Assembly: GCA_963969365.1 (NCBI GenBank)
Contig: OZ017754.1
Location: 744,001-808,000, forward strand
Length of the DNA: 64,000 nt
Direction of reading: 5' to 3'
DNA from: Asterochloris sp. CNOR1
Taxonomy: Eukaryota; Chlorophyta; Trebouxiophyceae; Trebouxiales; Trebouxiaceae
In this document: piece by piece, positions 1 through 12,000 of the stretch
How positions within the stretch are numbered: the first letter of the stretch is position 1
Layout of the letters: every line of letters starts with the position of its first letter
Made by a program: the position numbers and the translations under genes
The notes under the pieces: generated by a model
Seen by the model: only the letters and a program-made list of their open reading frames with translations
The model's database searches: none
What the model was told of the DNA's origin: nothing

Positions 1-3000
1 CAGCAGCTAACCTGCAGACATGTCGATACTGGGTTGACAAGTACAATTGTGCAGCCTCCTGGCAGCTCGCAGCCGGTGTGCTACCAGCGACGGGCTGAGT
101 GCCTGCAACCCACCTGCCCTGCTGTAGCTGCACCAGGGACACCAGCTTCCCATGGACTTTGGGCGGGCAGAGAGAATGTCACCTGCTTGTAAGCTGGTAT
201 GCAGCCTGTTGGCCATCAACACCGTTTGGTGAGTCCCTGTTTCCCCAATGGTGATGCCACCCCTTTCCGATTTCTGAGGACAGGGAAGCAGCTAAGTCAC
301 AGATGCTTGTGCAGCCAGCAACAATTGCGATGCTGGCTGGCAGCCACATCGAGAGGGGTGCCAGCAAAGTGCTGGTGATGTTGCTGTACAGGTGGGTGTG
401 CAGCCTGCTGGTGATCAACATTCCCTGCAGTTCTGATAGAACTAGTGTGACACTGACTGACCTGCCCTGCCGCTGCTGCACCAGTGGCTGCAATTCCCCA
501 TGCACTGCAGCCGCTGGCCCTGAGCCCAGAGGGCTGCCAGCAGGAGGCGAGCTGGAGGCCTTGCTGCGCGGGCTGCTCTTGGGCAGCTTGGCCCCCAGCG
601 CCAGGGGCAGCATGTCCAGCTTTAAGCGCGTCTTGCTGTTCGAGTAGTAGTTCTTGGTCTGAGTGAGGTCCTTGGTGCCCACTGCCTGCTGCACCTTGGG
701 CCAGTCGGTGCCATACTTCTGCAGCGGCACCAGGCAACGCTTGTAAGAAGGTCCTGTAGCCTCTGTGAGTAAAAGCTGTTGGTCATGCATCAGGTACCGA
801 TTGCACCTGGGGCCAGTCCTTGCACAGGCAGAGGGGCTTATATCAGGCCTGCTGCAGCAGAGGGTTGATGCTGCACATGGGGCCCGCCCAAGACAGTTGG
901 GTGAAGACACTGGACAGCCAGCAGATGCTTGGGGCCATGGCAGAGGATGCTTTAGCCACAGAGTGATCACAGTGTCCACCGCCACAGAGGCTGCTCTGTC
1001 TCAGGACAGGAGACTGAGGCATGTAATGCACTTCAAGCTAGTATATGTGGCCACAAAGAACAGGGTTGCAGGAGGCCTTGATGTGCTGAATGTGCATTGT
1101 TGCCGTTCTGACTACATTGCATGCTTTAGCCGTGCAGTATAGGCTCTGTCGATCGCTGGGCAGGCGCTGCCAATGGGCTGTGCCAGAGAAAGCATCTCGC
1201 TGCAGCACAGGCTGGCCTTGCAGACATCACCCCTCACCTGGTAGGCCTCCAGGAACCTTGCCTTCTCGTCTTCCTGCCAGAAATTGGGGCTGCGCTTCCC
1301 TGAAAACGGGCGTTGCACAGGCCCTGGCGCTGCCTCAGGGGTCTGCTGCTGCTCCCCAGCTCTGCCTGCCTCCCCACCTGCGCATGCCGCAGCATGCCCG
1401 GGCTGGGATGCTGCAGGCAGCTGTGCCGCTGCATCGGCATCTGAAAGCTGCTGAGCGTGGGAGGCAGCCGGTTCTATACCTGCAGGCCAAGGAGCATCGG
1501 CTGCGCTTCAGACAACGCAACAGCTGGGCCATAAGGCACCTAGGTGTCCCAATTTGTGACAAACATGCTCATAGCACCAAGTTGTGGCAGTGCATAATAC
1601 CCTCGCCTGAGCAGCACCGTCAGGGCAGCCTGAATTTACGTCGCGCAGCAAAGCCAGGTGCAGTGTGTCAGGATTGGCATGGACATATGAGGGACCCACC
1701 TGAGCTGAGAGGCCCGCTGACAAGGTTGGGCGGCAGCAGGTGGGGTGCAGCCTGCTGCCCTGCCTGCAGGTGCTGAAGCCAGAGCGGCAAGTGCCCTGGC
1801 AGTTCCTGCACATGCAAGGTGTGACATCTTGAGCTTCTGTCTTGTGCAGGAACTGCTCTCTAGTGTCATCGCATACCTCCAGGAAGCAGGTGGCAGCGGC
1901 AAGCAGCTGTCAGGTCATGGCACGTACTTGATGCAGAAGCCCAGACTGCTTCAAAGCATGATGCATGGTCTCCTGCAGCAGGTTGGCAGCAAGTCGATGC
2001 CAGCGCTACTGCTCAGCCCACAGACTTGCCTGTGATGCCATCTGATGAGAGGCCAGCTGCTGGGATGCCAGCTGCAGCGCAGGCAGCGGGAGGGGCATGC
2101 TGGCCTGCAGCTGCTGCCCATGCATCACCTGAAGAGCGAGGGATGGATGCGCCTGCGCTGCCGCCAGCAGCTGCATGGCAGTCCAGGTCTCAGGTTGTAT
2201 GCCGGCAGACTTGGCACTACGGCGCACGCAGGGCTTTGCAGCTCTTGGCAGGCTCCAGGCACTGCACCGCGAGCCAAGCAGAACACCCAGCATGCGGCTG
2301 TGCTCCGACACATCTGCCAACATCAGGCACAGCGTAGCATGTTGCCTGGACGCCCCAGGTGTAAGAGGTGTAAGAGGCTTCTCGGGGAGTTGAGATGAGA
2401 TTTGTACAACAGCCATGACACAATTGACAGGCAGTTGCCCTCAAGTGTGCCAGCAGTCAAATGATTGCCATACTGAAGCACATACCTGTAGCTGCTGCAT
2501 CTGAACCTGTGCCTCTATGCTCATGCCTGGGGGCTGGAACCCCACCAGCTGAGCCACCTGCGGCCAGATAGAAAGAGATTGCCGAGCACGCCAGGCATTG
2601 CCTTGGAGGCATGCAAGCTTCCTGCACACATTGGTCCTGATGGAGTGAATGGGCAGGCGAAGCGCCGCCGCTGCGACAGGCATGGAGTCGCCAAGGCATC
2701 CACAAGCAACATGCAGCTCAGGCGGTGCAGCAGTACAACTGCCCCAAATAGTCTTTACATAAAATGTCTTCACAAAAGCTGGGCACTATGGGAGCCCAGG
2801 CAATGCGGCTTCCCTCCGTCTGTGGTGCTCACCTGTGGTGCAGCTGCCTGCTGGCCACCCTGCAGGGCCAGCAGGTTCGCCAGGGCAGGCTGTAGCAGCA
2901 TCAGCTGGGCCAGAGCCGTGGGATCCTGACCAACGACTGCCAACAGGGCCTGCATAGCACAGCACGGATGTGCTGAGGGGGTTGCCAGATTCTCCAGCAG

Positions 3001-6000
3001 CACTAGGGCTGCAGCAGTGGGGTCTCTCTTAAGCCACGGCTGACAGGATAGCTGCAGAGACCAGTCCTGAGCAAAAGCAGAGTTCAGCAGAGGCTCCTGT
3101 CAGGACCTACAGAGGGAGCACAAACAACGCCTCCAAACAGACAGGTACCAGCCCGGTGCATCAGTTGCCTGTCAGCATCAGACCCAGGATGCTGGTCGGT
3201 CTGCTTGGTGCACACAAGTTGCTGCTCTGACGAGCAGTCTAGGTGTGCTCATGCATGATGGACGTGAGCCATTAGACTCCAAGCTTCACAACAGGACCAT
3301 TGCAGTTCAAGACAACACACAAGAATGCCGGCGGCGCTTCACCTGCATCTCCTGCTGCTGTTGCTGCTGCTGCTGCTGAGGGGCAGGGACCTGCTGCTGC
3401 TGCTGCTGCTGCTGCTGAAGGCCCAGTACAACGCCTGCCCAGTGGTGGAGCTGCTGCTGCTGCTGGAGTGCGTTCTGCGCAGCATGGGCCTGAGCGACCA
3501 GCCCCGTCAGCGCGCTCTCAGCAGGCTCCGCCCTCTGTGCGATGGGCTGCAGGGGCCGCGGGTGCTGCTGTGGCGGCTGGCTGATGGCGGCTGAGGTCGC
3601 CACCACTGCCTGGGGCGGCGGCTGCGGCACCGGGGGCACTCTGCGCGGCGAGGGCGGGTGGGTCAGGCGCTGGGGGTGCTGGTGGTGGCGCGGGCTGCCT
3701 GCTGGGGGCCTGGGCGGCGCTGTCCTGGACGCCACAACACCTGCAGGGCACACCACGCACACGTGACCAGCTCACAGGAGAAGGCAAACGGTGGTGGCCT
3801 CTGTTGCCCTGCCAGCCACAGGGTTGGGGAGATGGTGCTGACGGGGACCATGGCACTTGCATGTGACTACAGACAGCACTTGTCAGGAAGCTAGAGGAGA
3901 CCGCTGATGTTAGGACTCCCCCCTCGGGGCTTTGGTGTTGCTTCAACAGGTTGCAATATCTGCAGGCCGCCCTACACAATAGTGACCAGTGATATAAAGG
4001 AGGCAAACTGATGGTGACGCAGCCTGCCAATTGCAGGGCTGGGCGGTGTTGCCAAGGGGGCCATGACGCCTGCAAGCTTTAACAGACAGCACCCTTCAGG
4101 ATGACAGAGGGCTCTGCTGGTGGTGGCACACAACAGCTGCAGGCCACAGCAGACGCAGCATGCCAGTATGGCAGAGAATGCTGTTGATGGATGCATGGGC
4201 TGCCTGGATGGCCGCAACAACGCCTGCAGACCATCTGTCAGCAAAGGCACAAATGCTAAGAAGCCAACGACACGCCTTGGGCTGAGGCTGGCACGGTGCT
4301 GGCCTGCACCTTGGCTCCATGCACCAGTCCCGACATGTGGGCAATGTGAGGCACACATCAATTCAAGGTGCACAGCAATGCATACAGGCAAAGGCTAGCT
4401 GACTTGGCGCAGCTGGCCAGCAAAGCAGGCTTGCCGTATTGCTGCTGCCTACCCGGGACTGGCTGCGCCACAGGGCCTCCAGCAGCTCGCCTCGGGGAGA
4501 CAGCAATGGGCCTCAGCACCGGTGGGTGGCTCATAGGCAGCGGTGCCTGCAGATGGGCAGAGCTGCTGTTCAAGGGCAGCAGTATCCTGCTGATGCTTCA
4601 TATCTGCCCAAGTGGCCACCACTTCAGCGACAAGAAGCTGCTGAGGGAGTCACAGCCTCAGCCTACTGCAGCAGCAATGAAGCAGTGTGTGCAATCGGAG
4701 GATGCCAGCATGCACTGACCTGACACACACAAGCAGCAATGCAAGAAGGGCACCTGATGGACAGGCTGGTTGCCCGCTGTGACTCTCTGCCTGGCCCTGC
4801 TGCTGCTGTCCAGCAATGCTGCAAGCATATGTATGTTTGGGTAAAGGTAGTCAGAAGAATAGTCTTGCTCACCTGGACGTCTGCTGGGCCTGCAGCAGCC
4901 CCCACCACACCTGCTGCCTCTCCAGCAGCACTGGCCGCTGCCAAAGCTGCTGCTGCGGCCATCTGGGCTGCAGTGGCCGCTCCAGAGCTGGCACTGCCCA
5001 GTGCAGCCCTTGGGCTGCCCACCTGAAGAGAAAGTTGGGTGTGAATGTCTGCCATGAGGGATCAAAGGCCATCTGCAGCAGGCTGTGCAGGCAGGCAAGC
5101 TCGCAGCTGCAGAGTAATGCAGCACAGGCTGCAAGACCTCCACTACCATGAAGATAGCAATGATAGCGGTGCATATGCAGCAGCCAAGCAGGCTGCTGCA
5201 GACACACACAACCGCAACAGGCAGCCAATCACTGCCTCAGGCTGAAGCATGCTTTGAGCATGGGTTGGGGCCCTTGAGCCACTGCTAGGCCATCTGCAGC
5301 ACACGCCATAAGATGCGAGCGCTTACGCTGCCGCGAAGACCATGACTTCACAATATACTGATGTGGGCATCTGGGGTGGATCAGTGCACACTGCTGTGTA
5401 GTGGCCCACCTGCTGAGCCACAGTCTGGCCAGGGACTGCAGCAGGACCTGGATGGGCATGTATGCGGCCTCGCAGGGTGTTAGCGCGGATCACCCTCTGC
5501 ACATCTGCGGCCGTCTTGCTGGTGTTGATGTGCTGTGCAATTGCATCCCAGTTCCTGCGAAGCAGGCATTGCCATCTCCGACAGCCAGCAAAACACCTTG
5601 TTCAAAGTAGGCTACGCCCAGCAAAGTACCACCCAACAGTTGAGAAGTTGCAACAGCTAAAAGGCAGCACGTGTGGTGCTATCGCAACTCACAGCAAGCA
5701 CAGCACAGCCTTCTGCCAATCACAGCTGCGCCAATTACAGTTCCATGATCTGCCAGCCCTTTGAATGTTAGCCTGGAGACTCTACATCCTGGCTGCCAAG
5801 CGTTCTTTGCTGCAGCATGCTTAGCCTTATCGCTGCTCGCCTGAGTCCCAATCTGTATCCTCCACAACAGGAGCTCACACAGCACTTCTCATACTGCATG
5901 ACGGAGTAGATACGTGACTCAGCAGCTAGCAGCGCAATCAGCGCAACAAGGCGGTAAGCTACTGCTAAGCCGCTGCTGTTGGCTCAGCCTGACAAGGCGC

Positions 6001-9000
6001 TGTCTTTTGCAAAAGTCACGATGCTTTTTGCTGGGTTTGCCCTTCTGCAGCGTCACCCTTACACGGCATGCAGACCCCGGAGCACTCACGCTGGCCACAG
6101 CTTGGCGCCCTCAATGAGCTTCTCCTCCTCATGTGGCGTCCAGCCACTGAGGGCAAGATCCATGGGGCCAGGCCCACTGGGCGTGGCAGCGCCAGAGGCT
6201 GCTGCAGCAGCCACCACCCGTCCCTCCACGACTGCAACTGCTGCAGCTGTCGCCTGGCGTGGCCCTGTCCTGCCCGTTCGTCGGCCCCTGCCCCTGCCGG
6301 GGGCCTCTGCCTCCACGCCTATAGCCACAGCTGTGGCACGCCCTGCAGGCCGTACATCACCCCCTCAGCACAACCTTTCAGGTGGCACATAATGGGGATC
6401 ACCCCACCCTGGAGGGGGCAACTAGACCATGCCTCAGCTGCAGCAGCCCTGGTACGTGGCCCACACCCTTTGAAGGGTATGACAAGGGCCCTCCAGGCAG
6501 CAGCTTGAAGACTGCTGCACCAGTTGACACCTCAAGTGGGCGTCAGCTGGACCATGCCCCACCTGCAGCAGCCCTGGCGCGCGGCGCAGGCTCTCCGAGA
6601 CCAGCCGCCAGGAAGGGGCGGGTGCGAGCCTTCAGGCGGCGCTTGAGGGAATTGTACTTTCGCAGGTAGGGGGCAAACCAGTCGGCAGTCTTGTAGTCAT
6701 TGTAGATGTGGTTGCACTGCACCCTCGACTTGTTTCCCATCTCAGCAGCAATCTTGCCAAACTCCTGCAGGGCAGCGTCTAAACATCATGTCAGGCTTTG
6801 CTGCAACGCACCTGCAACGTGACATCTGCTGCGGCAGTCATGTTGAGGAGTGCCTTGCGCATCGACTGTCGAAGGTGTTGAAGACAGGCCTGGCAGGCCA
6901 TCCCTGCAAGTCAGATCAGCACAGACAGCCTGCTAGAGCAGGGCCAGCCAGGCCCAACAGATTTGCCTCTCTTGTTCACAGCGCCAATACACTCGCAATT
7001 ATACGTGCTGAATGTTGCACGAGGCTTACTCAAGCACTGCTGGTCCCATTCATCCAGCTCCCATCGGATTACAGCTGCATTGCTGGTAAAGAAAAGCAGC
7101 CATGGAGCTCAACTCCGGCTGCCGCACACTGACGTGCAACTCCCACACAGAGCCACAGCGCACCTTGTACAATTTGCAGAAGGCGTGCCCAAAGCGGTGC
7201 AAGCCCTACGCATCCAGGCCCAAACAGACTTATAGTGTCGAGGCACAGCCACCAGTGCGGCCATGGGGCAGCACACACAGCCACAGCCACAGCAGCCACA
7301 TTGTGAGCCACATCATAGACAGACAGCCAGTGCCCTACCTTGTGAAATTTGCAGAAGGCCTCCCCGAAGCGCCGCTGGTCCTGCGCATCCAGCTCCAGGC
7401 CCAGCCTCTCCAGCTGGTCAGCCTGCCTCACGTCCTCTACAAAGCCCCAGCGGGTGTCCACCAGCCCTACATGGCTGTCCCAGGGGTCGGTGACCTGGTC
7501 GGGGACCTACAACACAAGCGGGCAGCAGGTGGATGCATGCACACCACTGTTCATGTCAACAATGACTGAACCAGCAGGCACCTTGCTGGAGCTGCTCACC
7601 ACAGCAAAGAACCAGCAGGCATGGATAGATGAACCAAGTCGAGCTGGGGTCAGCTGGAGAGCCCAAATGGTAGCTGAAAAAATAGCATGCATGCAGGTCT
7701 GTTGCACCAATAACAGCAGCATCTGGCAAGCCAAGAAGTGTCTGTGCTCACTGCTGTCATGTTGCAGATGCGCTGCACGGCCCGATCCCTGATCTGATCC
7801 ATGGCTGGAGCTGCAGGGTTCAATGGCTGCATGATTGCAAGGCCTGCAGGGGCACATTCACAACAGCATCAGAGATGCCTGCAGCTGCAGCTGCAGCACC
7901 TCCATGCAGCCTGAGCAGGACGTGTTGCGCGCAGCAGAGAACTCGAGTGCCAATTGCACGGCAGCTCATGCCCTCCTGGAGATCACACAATCTTCGGCAA
8001 ATGCTGCTTTATGCGCGCTGGCTCCCACCCTGTGAGCAGACAGGCTGTTTAAACGAAAAGAACTTGAATGTCAATTGCACAGCAGCTCACACCTTCCTGG
8101 AGAGTACATATCCTTCAGCAGATGCTTTCATGCCCCACCCTGTGCGTCTTTCTGCTCAAGCAGCATTGCAGGCAACTAGACATATTGCGTGCCCGACTTC
8201 AAGCATATCAGCACTCACACAGGCACAGCATCCAGGTTCAAACCCAACAGCAGCAGGGCACTCAGGCAGTTCCGTTCGCTGCCCCTTGCTCTGACCTTGT
8301 GCCTGAAGGTAATCCTCAAACTCCTGCTGCTTCTGCTTCCAGCTCTGCAGCTGCAGCCACTGGGCAGCCAGGCCTGGCGCCTTGCGCTTGTGCAGCCTCT
8401 CCAGCAGCATGGCCTTGTCCTGCTCAAAGCTGATGATGTTCCGCCAGTAGAAGCTGAAGTCTGTGGTCTGCACCCGCCTGCATGTAGCCCATACGACTGA
8501 ATGAAGGGACTTTCAAGGTGCCCCGGAGCTGATGATCTTCTGCTGCAACAGGTAAGCTGTGGTTTGCACCAGCCTGTGGGTGGCCATCGCTCATGGTGAG
8601 CCAGAGTCTCAGGACAGCAACTGACCTTCAGAGTGCTTCCAGTTCTCTAGTTCATGAGTGTGCTGGTGTCCACAGCTGAGGGACTGCGCAGCGTGCAAGG
8701 CGAGTTCCTCATTATGACAGAGTGCCCCACATTGCTTGCTGGCCCTGATGATCACAAACACTGCTTGCAAGTGCAGCCGTTCACCGCACAGCAACTGTGC
8801 AGGCAGTGTTGCAATTGCTTGCCTTGGCCTCCCGCCCCCATTGGTCACAGTCATGTCCATGATGTGCGGGCCTCCAGGTGCCAGCGAATCCTCGTGAGCA
8901 GCCATTGCCTTCTGGCGGTTGTCAACAAACACCTGCCTGACAGCGTCCATCCTGACCTGCAGGCAGGCAGCGCCTCTGCTTGCTGAAGCATGGGCCCACA

Positions 9001-12000
9001 CAGGCTTCTAGCGTCCATCTTGCACCTGCTCGCTGGGCCAGCAAGTCTCTGGTCACAGCAGGGCATACATTTGCAGGCTGCGCTAAGGACAGAACAGCTG
9101 CACAGCACAGTCTGCAGCAGGCTTTTCTCTCTACAAGTGCAGCTTTCCCCTTGCAGCTTTCCCCTTGCAGGCTCTCATGTGCAACTCCAGGTTCCCCGGC
9201 AGGCTCTTGCCTGCATCTGCTCCCATCTCACCTTCTGCTGGCGCCCGCAGGCGTAGTGCAGCCTGGCTGCCTGCTCAGCTCGCAGCACTGCTCGTGCGCT
9301 GTGCCCGAACTCTGTCTCCCCCCGCCGCCGGCTGCGCAGCTGCTGGCTGACAAGGCTGTTCACCTGCAGCTGCAATGTGATTAGGAACAATCTGAGGTTG
9401 GACGGACATGTCTGCAGCCGCCTGCGCATGTATCAGCAAGTCAGGCTATTTGCCTGCAACAGCAAGGCATGGAAGAGGCACATCTTCTTGAGGTCAAGAA
9501 GACGCGTCTCCAGCCTGTCTGCGCGGCCGCCAGCTGACTCATGCCAGGGTGTCTCAGACTGAGCCTCGCTGTCAGGCTCAGGACTGGCAATGACTGTGTT
9601 CAGGACAAAGCTGATCATCCCCTCAGCCTTGCGATCAGCCCTTGAGCTGCTGATCATCAACATACTGTGCAGGCTACCTGGGTTAGGGATTGAAGCATCA
9701 CTTTTAAGCAGGGAGTCTCACCTGAGTCTCGCTATCCTCAGACTCGGAGGTGGCTGTGGTCATCTCGCTGCGGCTGCTGGTGCTGACCCCATTTACGCTT
9801 GGAGCCTGGGGCATGCCCTCATCACCACTGCTCTCAGGCTCAGAGACATTTTCCAGGGTCAGCATGGGCGTCGGGCGGGCCTGCATAGCAAGCAGATGAA
9901 ATTAATTGCTGTCGACAGGAAGCCGCTCAGGCTTTGATCACAGGGGTTCAGCATGAGTGATGAACGGGGCTGCAACAGCTATGTCATGCAAGTCTTCAAT
10001 GGCCACTAGGCACTAATTGCGGGCACTAGTATGACTGTGAGAAAGTGCTTAGCAAAGGTGATGGGCAGCCCTGTGTAACCTGAGCTTGGATCAGTGGGCT
10101 TACCACTGGGGCGGCCATGGCAATGCCAGCAGCTCTGAGCCCTGCTCCTGTCTGCGTTTGCAGCAAGAAGGGCACGACTGGACTGCCATCCAGGTCAGCA
10201 GCTGGAGCAGTGAGTGAGGCCTACCTGCATCGCCACCAGATCTGCTGCGGCCCTGCTCTTGTCAGAGTCCAGCCGCTGGTGCTTCTCAGTCCAGGCAGCC
10301 TGCTCGTCCTGGCGGACCTGCACACTGGCTGACAGGTCACCCCTGCTCCCCCTGCAGGTGCACAGCATGGCGTCACACGACAGCCAGATGAGCCCCGCAG
10401 CTGTGTGGGTGCAGCTGCTCAGTGTGGTGTCAAGTCCCTTAGCGTGATAGGAAGGTACTTTGTGATTGGGATAGCTGCTGAGCGTCAGACAGCAGTAAGC
10501 ATGATGCGGAGCCCACTGGAAAGAGGGGAGGCAGGTGCGCAGCTCTGTGTGCTCTACAAACAAGCCAGCCAGTCATGCTGCAGCAACGTGTCGCAAAGTG
10601 GCAGTGATGGGGACTCACTGCAGGTCTGACAGCTTGGCCTCTGCACTGGAAGCCTGGGCTGTCAAAGCAGCAAATGCATCCTGCAGGTCCCTCTTCAAAC
10701 GCTGCAGCGGGGCCTGCCTGCTGAGCTCCTTGACCTGCAGGTGTGCAGCAGACCTTACACAATAGATAGCAGGTGACCTGCTGCAGTTGTGGCGCATGGC
10801 AGCTGCATTGTGAGGTACATGGCAAGTCAGCCGTGAAGCACGGCACCTGCTGCTGCCCTGCCTGCTGGAAGGGCAGTCTGCTGGCTTACCTCGGATGCCT
10901 TAAGCAGGTCAGACAGGTCGGCCTCAGAGGGCCATCCCTCGGGGTGCCTGACAGGTGCTGGCTCAGTCTCCAGGGCCACAGCAGGTACTGCTTGCACAGC
11001 AGCTGCAACCCCTTCTTCTGCCAGAGTGGCCATGCCAGGCGCTGCCTGAAGCTCTGCCAGTGGCGGGGGCGGGGGCGGGGGCTGCTGCTGCTGGTCTGAA
11101 GCAGCAGCAGCCTCTGAAGCAGCCGCCGCCCAGGCCTCTGCAGCCGCAGCAGCCTCGTCGAGCTGCAGAGTGGACACCTCCTGGTGCCCAGCATCTGGCT
11201 GCGACTTCCTGCCCGACAGGCTGTCCTGCTCCGAGTCTTTGCGTGAGCCCAGGCCCTGGCCGAAGCCCGTGCGGCGCTGGCGCTTCAGCGCAGCGCTCTC
11301 AGAGCGGTCCAGGCTGCTGCCAAGGCTGTCCCTGGGGCTGCCCAGCCCCCCAGAGCCTCCCAGTGCCTGCGGCAGCTGAGCTGGCGGCTGCGGCAGGGCC
11401 TGGGCCTGGGCACTGCCAGCTGCTGAAACCCCTGCGCCTGCTGAGGCCCCCGTACTCAACTGCCTGGCGGGCAACCCCTGGGTGGTGGCAGCCAAATCCA
11501 GCCCAGTCCCTCTGAGAGCTGCAATGCTGGGTCTGTTCAGCTGCAGCAGCCCCATGGGCGCCTGAGGGAGGGGCTTCACCTCAGCAGCCGCGACTGCTGA
11601 GGGAGGTCTGTGGGGGACAGCAGGCTCTGGTGCAGCTTCAGTGTCCATGCCAACGGCCAGGCTGTACTGCTTGACCGGTACCTTGTGCTGGGCGGTGCTG
11701 CGGTGGGCAGCAGGGACCTGTGCTTGGCCCACCTCCTGTGAGCTTCTGGCAGTGGGCCGAGATAGGCTGCTGCCTGAGGGCTCCGTGTGCAGAGGGCCAA
11801 ACCCGCCGCTGTTCGAGCGCTCCCGCTGCAGGTGGTCTGTGCGGCTACCGTGACGGGACGGCGATCGGCTGGGCTGGTGGTTTCGGTGGGCCCCTGTGCT
11901 GCCGCCAGAGTGGGCATGGTGCAGCCCAACATGATGCTCCTGGGGGTGTTGCCCTGCACATGCACACAAGTGTTGGTCTTAGGCTGATGTGATGTTGGCC

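Noticed and set aside
3325-3594. Plus-strand frame with long leucine runs that could pass for membrane segments
   Set aside because: It is the antisense reading of the CAG/CTG polyglutamine exon, which fits the gene's splice phases on the minus strand.
10955-11515. Plus-strand open frame of 186 codons opposite the corepressor
   Set aside because: It is antisense to a well-supported low-complexity Ala/Pro/Gln exon; GC-rich triplet composition keeps the opposite strand open. No conserved domain.
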